Assembly: GCA_022601215.1 (NCBI GenBank)
Contig: JAHZIZ010000263.1
Span: 1-6,356, forward strand
Source of the DNA: Bacteroidota bacterium
GTDB taxonomy: Bacteria > Bacteroidota > Bacteroidia > Flavobacteriales > Flavobacteriaceae
Direction: 5' to 3'
Length of the DNA: 6,356 nt
Notes under the pieces: model-generated
Databases searched by the model: none
Told to the model about the DNA's origin: nothing
The model's input: the letters and a program-made list of their open reading frames with translations, nothing else
Program-made: the position numbers and the translations under genes
Part shown: piece by piece, positions 1-6,042 of the stretch
How the letters are laid out: each line of letters begins with the position of its first letter
How positions within the stretch are numbered: position 1 is the first letter of the stretch

Positions 1-1
1 A

Positions 2-340
2 GCCGCTTCGGCTTTCGCGCTTACGGCTATTGATGATCCTGCACCAGAGCAAGGTCTTTTCGATAGAAGCGACAATGTGCATTTTGCTGCTAAAGGAATT
101 CCAGCTCCTACTTTCTCTATGGGCTTTCGCTCCTTTGATGGTGATGTAACCAAATATTATCACAAACCAGGGGATCATGCAGATAATATGGATTACGATT
201 ATCTTGAGAAATTCTTTAGAGCCTATGTACTGGCAGGAAGAAATATTGGAAACGACCCAATCACACCTTTCTGGACAGCAGGAGACAAATACGAAGAAGC
301 AGGGAAATCCTTATACCAACGAAAAGACATAAAAAACTAA
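2..340 (+). CDS. M28-family zinc peptidase, C-terminal part (5' end outside window)
   Basis: The frame is open from the window edge to TAA at 338-340 and gives 112 residues. They match the C-terminal end of M28 (aminopeptidase Y/S-like) metallopeptidases: FDRSDNVHFAAKGIPAPTF (about residues 20-38), then YYHKPGDHADNMD (52-64). His54 in the latter corresponds to the last zinc-binding histidine of the family. The tail TPFWTAGDKYEEAGKSLY (88-105) is of a type I associate with flavobacterial members. In this family two zinc ions activate water to cleave N-terminal or dipeptide bonds, and related proteins are usually exported to the periplasm or cell surface. The other zinc ligands and any signal peptide lie outside the window, so location and specificity cannot be judged. 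A GTG at 77 is internal and not the start, because the homology continues upstream of it. The gene ends just before a strong terminator and converges on the SusD-like gene. Confidence 0.88.
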   Translation, partial: AASAFALTAIDDPAPEQGLFDRSDNVHFAAKGIPAPTFSMGFRSFDGDVTKYYHKPGDHADNMDYDYLEKFFRAYVLAGRNIGNDPITPFWTAGDKYEEAGKSLYQRKDIKN

Positions 341-374
341 AAAAAAGCCTCAGCAATTGCTGAGGCTTTTTTTT
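341..374. terminator. Bidirectional Rho-independent terminator between convergent genes
   Basis: The arms GCCTCAGC (347-354) and GCTGAGGC (359-366) flank the loop AATT. The stem is extended by six A (341-346) facing six of the eight T at 367-374. The first base is directly after the peptidase stop codon and the last is 6 bases from the SusD-like gene's stop. Both strands show a GC-rich stem followed by a T run, so it can end transcription from either side. Confidence 0.93.
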
Positions 375-380
375 AATATA

Positions 381-2024
381 TTAATCTATAAAACCAGGTG
401 GATTAATGTCCCAGAAAGTCTGAGTGGTTACTGGTTGCTGAATAATATTTGGGTTCGTGGCTACCACACTTTCGGGATAGATATACACTCTTGGGAAATT
501 CCCGGCATCTACTTGAGGTGATTGTACATCTGGATGGCCAGTCCTTTTGTAAGCATTATACGTTTCTAAACCATTACCCCACGCTGCTAAGAAAAATTCC
601 CTTTCAATAATATTCAATTTAGCCTCTTGAGAAGCACTATTATATTCATTCAGTATTCGAGCTATATATTCGTCTACTTGAACCGTTGTCATTTCAAAAC
701 CAGCTAAATCGAGCCCTTGGCCAAAACTAGCAACCTTATCCATGCTCATGCGTATGCCGCTTTCAAGATACGTTCCAGCATCACCAGTCGATAAATTTAA
801 AGTAAGTGCCGCTTCAGCCAGTTGAAACTGAGTAAAAGAGGATAGGAAAATTGGAAAGATACCTGCTCCATGTAACACTTGATCTACTTCCACTACCGTC
901 TCAAATAAATCCCTATCAAATGCACCTCCAGCCGGATAAACACTTGGTGTAGTGCGTACAAACGTGTCTGGTGGAATCCCAAACGAACCACCGTGATCTC
1001 TTCCCCAATAAGAATTTCCTACATGGCAATAACTATATCCACTTTCGTAATATTCACAAGGAAGTAATATCTCATCTGGAAGTCTATCAGATTGTCTATA
1101 CATATAATAACGCAATCTAGGGTCTGCTATTCCTTCTTCGATGAAAGGTGGGTTTGCATCACCGGCGTTCAACACATCTAACATCCAATTTGACACATAA
1201 CCAAACGAGCCACGATCTGAACTATAATGTATATAATACCAAGGGTGTTGGTTATCCGTTGTATTATATCTAAATTGAAAATCTTCCGCTACATCATCAA
1301 TGATATTTTCCGAAAGCAGGTTAGAAATTCCTTGAGCGGCTTCATTAGGGTTTATAAGTCGCATATTTAAAAAAGCTCTAAGCTTTAGGGTATTTGCTAA
1401 GGCGACCCAGCGATCGCTATCAAATCCACTTTCATAAAAATAATCCTCGGGCAACGAATCCCCTGTTTCAGTAAGATGTACTATAGCTCGATTTAATATA
1501 GCTAACTGAATAGTATATACATCAGCACCATTATCCAAATTTGGATTTGGAAAGGTTGTTGGATCTAATGCTTCTGAAAAAGGAACGTCTCCTAAATGAT
1601 CTACTAAAATCATAAACGCATAGGCTTGTAAAACTTCGGCCAAGCCTGTGTGATTGGGAACATTATAAAGATCCTGATCGTTAAGTTCTTCCAACAATGC
1701 GGTTTTTTCTAGAATGTCATATGCTTTTAACCAGCTCGTCTCCAATTTTGAATTATCAATATATCCATCTTCGTAGGCCCTAAAATGATAATCAAGTCGG
1801 GTAACTTGCATATCAAGACTATTATAACCCTCTATCAACTCCAAAAAGTCACGTTGTATATCGGCCACCAATTCATCAGGATTGCCAAGTAATTCTTCTT
1901 GATCTATCGTCTCCTCTTCAGGTATGTTTGTTCCATCATCTTTATGACAACTATAAAAAAGCATCGTAATGACGAACAAACTAAGTAGCAATAAATTTTT
2001 TCTTGAAATAATGTGTGTGCTCAT
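381..2024 (-). CDS. SusD/RagB-like nutrient-binding outer-membrane lipoprotein without adjacent SusC
   Basis: SusD-type proteins are surface lipoproteins that cap a SusC TonB-dependent transporter and help capture glycans or peptides. The 547 residues begin with a lipoprotein signal peptide: basic start (Arg8, Lys9), hydrophobic stretch 11-24, and lipobox FYSC with Cys26. The following HKDDG fits the acidic Bacteroidota surface-export signal. Family motifs follow: LAEVLQAYAFMILVDHLGDVPFSEAL (about 128-153), the helix WVALANTLKLRAFLNM (206-221), NSYWGRDHGGSFGIPPDTF (337-355) with VYPAGGAFD (362-370), and RVYIYPESVVATNPN (512-526). These resemble the SusD-like_2 (PF12771) branch. Length is normal and no domain is missing. 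The substrate cannot be read from sequence. No SusC lies upstream: the preceding gene on this strand is argS, 103 bases away. A candidate promoter precedes the gene, so it may be transcribed on its own. ATG at 2022-2024 is the start because the signal peptide begins there. Confidence 0.93.
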   Translation of the reverse strand: MSTHIISRKNLLLLSLFVITMLFYSCHKDDGTNIPEEETIDQEELLGNPDELVADIQRDFLELIEGYNSLDMQVTRLDYHFRAYEDGYIDNSKLETSWLKAYDILEKTALLEELNDQDLYNVPNHTGLAEVLQAYAFMILVDHLGDVPFSEALDPTTFPNPNLDNGADVYTIQLAILNRAIVHLTETGDSLPEDYFYESGFDSDRWVALANTLKLRAFLNMRLINPNEAAQGISNLLSENIIDDVAEDFQFRYNTTDNQHPWYYIHYSSDRGSFGYVSNWMLDVLNAGDANPPFIEEGIADPRLRYYMYRQSDRLPDEILLPCEYYESGYSYCHVGNSYWGRDHGGSFGIPPDTFVRTTPSVYPAGGAFDRDLFETVVEVDQVLHGAGIFPIFLSSFTQFQLAEAALTLNLSTGDAGTYLESGIRMSMDKVASFGQGLDLAGFEMTTVQVDEYIARILNEYNSASQEAKLNIIEREFFLAAWGNGLETYNAYKRTGHPDVQSPQVDAGNFPRVYIYPESVVATNPNIIQQPVTTQTFWDINPPGFID

Positions 2025-2049
2025 GATGGTCCATTTAGAATTAATTATT

Positions 2050-2081
2050 CAAAACTAATTATAAACTAGACACTCGCCTAA
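2050..2081 (-). promoter_or_regulatory. Candidate Bacteroidota-type promoter of the SusD-like gene
   Basis: Read on the minus strand, TAGTTTTG (2050-2057) matches the Bacteroidota -7 element TAnnTTTG exactly. A weak -33-like TTA (2079-2081) lies 21 bases upstream, instead of the preferred TTG. Transcription would start near 2043 and leave a leader of about 20 bases before the ATG. No terminator-like hairpin is visible after argS, so read-through from argS is also possible. Confidence 0.45.
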
Positions 2082-2127
2082 CACATCATATCCCCTTTCA
2101 TGAATTAAGACTTTCGTAATCAAATAA

Positions 2128-3897
2128 CTACATACGCTCCGGGACATCAATCCCTAATAATTTAAAGGACGTTTTAATAACAGCTCCCACCGACCGCGAC
2201 AACTGAATTCTAAACACCTTTTGTTCTTCTGTTTCTGCACCAAAGATGGAAACATTTTGAAAAAAAGAATTGTAGAGTTTTACCAATTCATACGTATAAT
2301 TCGCGATGAGCGCAGGACTATAATTTTGCGCAGCCAGCTGAATGGTTTCGGGAAATAACTGAAGTTGCTTGAGCAATTCTTTTTCTTTTGGCTGAAGTAC
2401 CACCTGTACATGATTATTACTCCCCGTCTCACCAGCTTTTCTCAGAATAGCTTGTATACGGGCGTAAGTATACTGAATGAAAGGACCCGTATTCCCCTGA
2501 AAATCAACACTTTCTTCCGGATTAAATAAAATACGTTTTTTGGGATCTACTTTTAAAATATAATACTTTAACGCCCCTAAACCAATGGTCTGATAAAGTG
2601 TATCTTTTTCTTCTTCTGAATAGTCATCAATTTTCCCAAGATCCTCCGAAATGGTTCTGGCTGTGTTAGCCATATCAGCAATTAAATCATCTGCATCTAC
2701 TACCGTCCCTTCACGACTTTTCATTTTGCCACTTGGTAAATCTACCATTCCATAGCTAAGATGATATAAATTTTCTGCCCAGGTAAATCCTAATTTCTTA
2801 AGGATTAAAAACAGTACTCTAAAGTGATAATCCTGTTCATTCCCCACCGTATAGATAATTCCATTAATGTCAGACTGATCCTTTACCCTTTGAATGGCCG
2901 TACCTATATCCTGAGTCATATATACCGCCGTTCCATCACTTCGAAGCACGATCTTCTCATCCAAACCGTCCTCGGTAAGATCACACCAAACGGATCCATC
3001 TTCTTTTTTATAGAATACGCCTTTTTCAAGGCCTTCCATAATATTATCTTTTCCTAGTAAGTAGGTATTACTTTCGTAATAATAACTGTCAAAATCTACA
3101 CCAATGGTTTTATAAGTTTGTTCAAAACCGGCATACACCCATCCGTTCATCTCTTTCCATAATGCCACCACATCGTTATCTCCCGCTTCCCATAGACGAA
3201 GCATTTCTTGCGCCTCCAATAAAATTGGCGCTTGAGATTTTGCTTCTTCTTCCGACTTCCCTTGTGCCAGTAACTGCGCAATTTCTTCTTTATAAACTTT
3301 GTCGAATTTTACATAGTATTTCCCAACTAACTTATCTCCTTTTAATCCACTGCTTTCAGGAGTTTCTGAATTACCATAACGTTGCCACGCTAACATACTC
3401 TTACAAATATGAATCCCTCTATCATTGATAATTTGAGTTTTATACACCTTCTTCCCTGCCGCCTTTAAAATTTCGGCAACACTATACCCTAACAGCACAT
3501 TTCGAATATGTCCTAAATGCAAAGGTTTATTTGTATTTGGAGAAGAGTATTCGACCATCATAGCATCCGTTCCTTGAGGGGTAATCCCGAAGGAAGAAAA
3601 ATCGTTTACTTGATTAAAGAAATTGAGAAAGTAGGCGTCACTAAGCACTACATTTAAAAATCCCTTTACTACATTAAATTTGGATACTTCAGCTACGTGC
3701 TCAACCAAGTGACTTCCAATAGCCTCTCCAATTTGCACAGGATTACCTTTCACTACTCGAAGCATAGGAAAAACCACAATGGTAATATCTCCTTCAAAAT
3801 CCTTACGAGTTGCTTGAAATTCTACTGTTTCTAAGGTCGCATTGTACAGCGATTGAACGGCTTGCTTAATTTTTTCTGAAAGAATATCCTGTAACAC
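2128..3897 (-). CDS. argS: Arginyl-tRNA synthetase (class I)
   Basis: This cytoplasmic enzyme uses ATP to attach arginine to tRNA-Arg and is essential for translation. All parts are present in the 589 residues, which is the usual bacterial length. The N-terminal tRNA-recognition domain covers about 1-90. The class I catalytic core begins with EYSSPNTNKPLHLGHIRN (116-132), in which HLGH (127-130) is the HIGH motif. The second signature loop is GKMKSREGTVVDADDLI (390-406), a KMSKS-type loop. QYTYARIQAILRKAG (475-489) opens the C-terminal DALR anticodon-binding helical domain, which runs to the end (LGIDVPERM). The start is GTG at 3895-3897: there is no ATG just upstream in frame, and flavobacterial ArgRS usually begin with a similar short segment before QDILSEKIKQAV. 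It is divergent from the CpcT-like lipoprotein gene and lies upstream of the SusD-like gene on the same strand, with no evident functional link to either. Confidence 0.98.
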   Translation of the reverse strand: MLQDILSEKIKQAVQSLYNATLETVEFQATRKDFEGDITIVVFPMLRVVKGNPVQIGEAIGSHLVEHVAEVSKFNVVKGFLNVVLSDAYFLNFFNQVNDFSSFGITPQGTDAMMVEYSSPNTNKPLHLGHIRNVLLGYSVAEILKAAGKKVYKTQIINDRGIHICKSMLAWQRYGNSETPESSGLKGDKLVGKYYVKFDKVYKEEIAQLLAQGKSEEEAKSQAPILLEAQEMLRLWEAGDNDVVALWKEMNGWVYAGFEQTYKTIGVDFDSYYYESNTYLLGKDNIMEGLEKGVFYKKEDGSVWCDLTEDGLDEKIVLRSDGTAVYMTQDIGTAIQRVKDQSDINGIIYTVGNEQDYHFRVLFLILKKLGFTWAENLYHLSYGMVDLPSGKMKSREGTVVDADDLIADMANTARTISEDLGKIDDYSEEEKDTLYQTIGLGALKYYILKVDPKKRILFNPEESVDFQGNTGPFIQYTYARIQAILRKAGETGSNNHVQVVLQPKEKELLKQLQLFPETIQLAAQNYSPALIANYTYELVKLYNSFFQNVSIFGAETEEQKVFRIQLSRSVGAVIKTSFKLLGIDVPERM

Positions 3898-3930
3898 TAT
3901 GTTTGTTTTGTTTGATAGATAAATAAATAA

Positions 3931-3956
3931 AACTCCTTCGCCAGGGCTATGGAGTT
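3931..3956. repeat. Hairpin-forming inverted repeat in the argS leader
   Basis: AACTCC (3931-3936) and GGAGTT (3951-3956) form a 6-bp stem around a 14-base loop. The loop itself holds a possible small GC/GC pairing. On the minus strand the stem is followed by TTTTATTTATTTAT, an imperfect T-rich tract. It lies between the candidate argS -7 element and the GTG start, so it would be part of the argS mRNA leader. It could be a leader structure, a weak attenuator-like hairpin, or one copy of a dispersed palindromic repeat; only one copy occurs in this window. Confidence 0.4.
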
Positions 3957-3962
3957 CTGCGA

Positions 3963-3970
3963 CAAAGATA
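3963..3970 (-). promoter_or_regulatory. Candidate argS promoter, -7 element
   Basis: On the minus strand the octamer TATCTTTG is an exact TAnnTTTG match to the Bacteroidota sigma-A -7 element, about 65 bases before the argS GTG. No clear TTG -33 element is found at the usual 17-23 base distance, so the call rests on the -7 match and position. Confidence 0.5.
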
Positions 3971-3984
3971 AAATTTTTATTTCA

Positions 3985-3993
3985 TACCTTTTG
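3985..3993 (+). promoter_or_regulatory. Weak candidate promoter, -7 element, of the CpcT-like lipoprotein gene
   Basis: TACCTTTTG resembles TAnnTTTG with one extra base between TA and TTTG, and is followed by C as often seen. It lies about 32 bases before the ATG at 4026. No TTG -33 element is visible. It sits where the -33 region of the divergent argS promoter should be, so the two could compete. This is a positional guess. Confidence 0.25.
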
Positions 3994-4025
3994 CTTCTAA
4001 ACTAGCTAACGATAAATACTCTTTT

Positions 4026-4661
4026 ATGAAAAAAACACTCTTACTTGCATTGTTGATAGCCTTCGGATCTTGTAAAAACAAGGATACCAAAACTGAAGAC
4101 ATCCTCGAGTCCAAAGGTGCCGATATCGAGGAGCTTTTTGCCATGATGCATGGTTCTTTTAATTCTGAAAAACAGGCCGAAGCAGATTCTACCTACTACA
4201 ATATCTCCTTACACATGTATCCTATTTGGCCGGGAGATGGTTTTTATCTTTATGTCGAGCAAGCTATAAACGAGATGCAGAACAAACCTTATCGCCAACG
4301 AGTTTATGAGCTAAAACAACTTAATGATAGTGTTATTTCTTCTGCAGTTTACACCCTTCCTAATGACTCTTTATGGATTGGCAAATGGAGAACACCACAA
4401 GCCTTTGATAGTATCTCGGCTTCGGATTTGGTCGCTCGAGACGGGTGCGCCGTTCTTATGAAACGAAATGAGGATAATTATTACCAAGGAGCCACTCATG
4501 AAAATGCCTGTAAAAGTACGCTAAGAGGCGCAAGCTACGCAACTTCCATTGTAGAAATCACGGCAAATAAGATCGAATCCTGGGATCAAGGTTTTGATGC
4601 AGAAGGCAAACAGGTCTGGGGTGCCGAAAAAGGAGGCTATATTTTTGACCGACTCAAATAA
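4026..4661 (+). CDS. CpcT/CpeT-family lipoprotein (chromophore-lyase-like fold)
   Basis: The 211 residues start with a short lipoprotein signal peptide: KK, hydrophobic 4-13, lipobox FGSC with Cys16, then a charged KNKDTKTED linker. The mature part follows the CpcT/CpeT (PF06206) pattern in order: MMHGSFNSEKQAEAD (40-54), YYNISLHMYPIW (57-68), LYVEQA (75-80), PYRQRVYEL (88-96), DGCAVLMKR (139-147), RGASYATS (167-174), WDQGFDAEGKQVWGAEKGGYIF (186-207). In cyanobacteria this family attaches phycobilins to phycobiliprotein cysteines or binds bilins; the beta-barrel resembles a lipocalin-like pocket. Nothing here points to phycobilisomes, so the product is better read as an envelope-anchored protein binding an unknown hydrophobic or tetrapyrrole-like ligand (inference). 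The family call is firm, the function open. The next gene follows after 33 bases on the same strand and may be co-transcribed. The ATG at 4026 is set by the signal peptide. Confidence 0.9.
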   Translation: MKKTLLLALLIAFGSCKNKDTKTEDILESKGADIEELFAMMHGSFNSEKQAEADSTYYNISLHMYPIWPGDGFYLYVEQAINEMQNKPYRQRVYELKQLNDSVISSAVYTLPNDSLWIGKWRTPQAFDSISASDLVARDGCAVLMKRNEDNYYQGATHENACKSTLRGASYATSIVEITANKIESWDQGFDAEGKQVWGAEKGGYIFDRLK

Positions 4662-4694
4662 ACTCCAAAGAGATGTTTCATTTTAAAGAATAAA

Positions 4695-5126
4695 ATGCTT
4701 CGAAATGTATCATATAACAATCCCGAAACTATACGTGAGATTAACACATTAGTAGGAAAGCCGTATTCTTTTTTTCAACGTCTCAAAAAAGGAGGGATTG
4801 GGTCTCCAAAGATGGTCGTTGTAGGATCCAGCCCAGAAATAAATGCATTGCTTACCGTAGATAATAGAACGCACTTTACCAATATTGAAATGCGCCCAAA
4901 TGGAATCCTTATAGGATTTCGTTCTCGATTAGAATCCTATGCCTTCGTAATTCCTTTTTACAAATTAGTTATTTATAAAGCAGAGCGTGAGGTGTATTCA
5001 ATCTATTCGGATACAGGCTTTGTGAAAATTTCTCCATGCACCTATGATAGGCCAATCCACTCATTTATGAAGAAGCTGATTCTAGCAAAAAACCAACAAG
5101 TCTCTAACAGCATTGAAGACGCATAA
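4695..5126 (+). CDS. Uncharacterised 143-residue protein, probably cytoplasmic or membrane-peripheral
   Basis: I do not recognise a named family. There is no signal peptide, lipobox or clear membrane segment. The N-terminal 35 residues look helical and basic (FFQRLKKGG at 26-34). The middle, about 56-112 (VDNRTHFTNIEMRPNGILIGFRS, then YAFVIPFYKLVIYKAE and VYSIYSDTGFVKI), alternates polar and hydrophobic residues like consecutive beta strands and is faintly like small PH-like beta domains. The last part (122-134) is a short basic helix, IHSFMKKLILAKN. Codon use resembles its neighbours and the frame is clean, so it is a real gene. It starts 33 bases after the CpcT-like gene with no terminator between, which suggests one operon. 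ATG at 4695 is the only good start near the beginning of the frame; AAAGAA upstream is a weak ribosome-binding signal. Confidence 0.8.
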   Translation: MLRNVSYNNPETIREINTLVGKPYSFFQRLKKGGIGSPKMVVVGSSPEINALLTVDNRTHFTNIEMRPNGILIGFRSRLESYAFVIPFYKLVIYKAEREVYSIYSDTGFVKISPCTYDRPIHSFMKKLILAKNQQVSNSIEDA

Positions 5127-5205
5127 ATTTAGCATTAGCGCAACCCATTCTTAAAGATTCCGTAAACTTCAAAACTATCTTACACACGTCCTTTGTAGAA
5201 AAACT

Positions 5206-5844
5206 ATGGACGTATTTTTATATGTATTTGCAGCCTTATTTTCTGTTATTAATCCGTTAGGTACCGTCCCTGTATTTGTAGGGTTAACTTCGGAAGAAAC
5301 TAAATCTGAACGAAACAAAACTTCATTACTTACAGGCATAAATGTTACCGTTATTCTTTTGATTTCCTTTTTTGCAGGAAGTTATTTACTAAAGTTTTTT
5401 GGTATAAGTTTAAATGCCCTTCGCATTGCTGGTGGGATGATTATAGTGACTTCAGGATTTGCACTGCTCACAGGAAACTTTAGTAAACATAAAGGAATGA
5501 AAAATAAAAAGGTGAAAGCGGATTTAAAAGATCGCGAGAAGTTTTCCTTAACTCCCCTTGCCATTCCCATGCTGGCTGGACCAGGATCTATTTCCTTGTT
5601 AATCACATTTCAACAAGAATTTTCGTCAGTTTCAGATATTATCACCATTGTAATAGCCATTTTTACCATTGGAATTTTAGTCTTTATTATCTTACGGAGC
5701 GCTCACTTAATCTCCAAATTTTTAGGAGGTTCAGGTATTAACGCAATCTCTCGAATTGTAGGTTTTATTGTAATCGCAATTGGTGTAGAATATATCACCA
5801 TGGCTATCATGAATGTTTTTAAAACGCTCTCGCTTAGCGTCTAG
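5206..5844 (+). CDS. MarC-family (UPF0056) integral inner-membrane protein
   Basis: The 212 residues, the usual family length, carry six predicted membrane segments at about 4-26, 41-63, 68-90, 115-135, 143-164 and 181-205, with a charged cytoplasmic or periplasmic loop at 92-112 (many Lys). Family motifs are FSVINPLGTVPVFVGLT (12-28), ALRIAGGMIIVTSGFALL (71-88), the matching PLAIPMLAGPGSIS (117-130) and SRIVGFIVIAIGVEYI (182-197). The NPLGT and AGPGSI segments occupy equivalent places in the two three-helix halves. The family is sometimes annotated as neutral amino acid (SnatA-like) transporters. E. coli MarC was once linked to multiple antibiotic resistance, but that link was not upheld, so the substrate is unknown. 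The ATG at 5206 begins directly with the first helix. It is 79 bases after the previous gene and may have its own promoter. Its last 11 bases overlap the 3' end of the convergent small gene. Confidence 0.95.
   Translation: MDVFLYVFAALFSVINPLGTVPVFVGLTSEETKSERNKTSLLTGINVTVILLISFFAGSYLLKFFGISLNALRIAGGMIIVTSGFALLTGNFSKHKGMKNKKVKADLKDREKFSLTPLAIPMLAGPGSISLLITFQQEFSSVSDIITIVIAIFTIGILVFIILRSAHLISKFLGGSGINAISRIVGFIVIAIGVEYITMAIMNVFKTLSLSV
5824..5840 (-). terminator. Possible weak terminator of the 55-residue membrane protein gene
   Basis: ACGCT (5824-5828) and AGCGT (5836-5840) form a 5-bp stem with a 7-base loop. On the minus strand the stem is followed by TTTT and A's, directly at the stop codon of the small gene. 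The hairpin lies inside the end of the marC coding region. The stem is short, so the call is tentative. Confidence 0.3.
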
Positions 5845-6001
5845 ATTTTGATAGAAGAGCAGCCAGAAAACCCATAGCGCCTAAAAGCAGTTTCGGCAGG
5901 CCCTGAGCAACAGTTTCTGGGACTTCACTGAAATAATCGGACACCCCCCATATCACTAATGCTAATCCTGTAAGAAGTAAAACAAATCGGAGTATCTTCA
6001 T
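5834..6001 (-). CDS. Small 55-residue membrane protein, two hydrophobic segments
   Basis: From ATG at 5999-6001 the product has a basic start (MKILR), a first membrane segment at about 4-20 (FVLLLTGLALVIWGV), an acidic turn with SDYFSEVPET (21-30), a second, glycine- and alanine-rich segment at 36-50 (PKLLLGAMGFLAALL) and a basic end SKSRR. That charge pattern suits a helical hairpin with both ends in the cytoplasm. A longer reading from GTG at 6014-6016 adds MYFYA; the ATG start is preferred because it places Lys-Ile-Leu-Arg directly before the helix. I recognise no named family. Function is unknown; the product is too small to be an enzyme and may be a membrane-associated accessory protein. 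It overlaps marC tail to tail by 11 bases and is divergent from the SDR gene, with 41 bases between them. Reality is supported by the clean two-helix layout rather than by recognised homology. Confidence 0.68.
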   Translation of the reverse strand: MKILRFVLLLTGLALVIWGVSDYFSEVPETVAQGLPKLLLGAMGFLAALLSKSRR

Positions 6002-6023
6002 AGCATAAAAGTACACAAATTCG

Positions 6024-6031
6024 TATCTTTA
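6024..6031 (+). promoter_or_regulatory. Weak candidate promoter, -7 element, of the SDR gene
   Basis: TATCTTTA differs from TAnnTTTG at the last base only. It lies 11 bases before the TTG start of the SDR gene, which would leave a very short mRNA leader. No TTG -33 element stands at the usual distance. It lies in the 41-base divergent gap, so it also lies upstream of the small membrane-protein gene. Confidence 0.25.
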
Positions 6032-6042
6032 AAAGAAAAAGG

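Noticed and set aside
2091..2127. Terminator after argS
   Set aside because: Only a TCATGA palindrome and scattered short matches are present. There is no stable stem with a following T run on the minus strand.
2824..3057. Open frame of 77 codons on the plus strand
   Set aside because: It lies wholly inside argS on the opposite strand, and its composition is that of an antisense shadow with no family features.
3162..3428. Open frame of 88 codons on the plus strand
   Set aside because: Also antisense inside argS. The leucine- and proline-rich product reflects the complement of argS codons rather than a real membrane protein.
3898..4025. T-box riboswitch in the argS leader
   Set aside because: The leader is too short, no T-box consensus or specifier loop is visible, and T-boxes are not typical of Bacteroidota.
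5188..5195. GTCCTTTG as a -7 promoter element for the MarC gene
   Set aside because: The TA of TAnnTTTG is missing, no TTG stands at -33, and the leader would be only a few bases. MarC may instead be read through from upstream.
5382..5606. Open frame of 74 codons on the minus strand
   Set aside because: It is entirely within marC, where the plus-strand frame carries all the conserved family motifs.
4026..5844. A pigment or photosynthesis gene cluster around the CpcT-like gene
   Set aside because: No phycobiliprotein, bilin synthesis, rhodopsin or carotenoid gene is present nearby; the neighbours are argS, an unknown gene and MarC.
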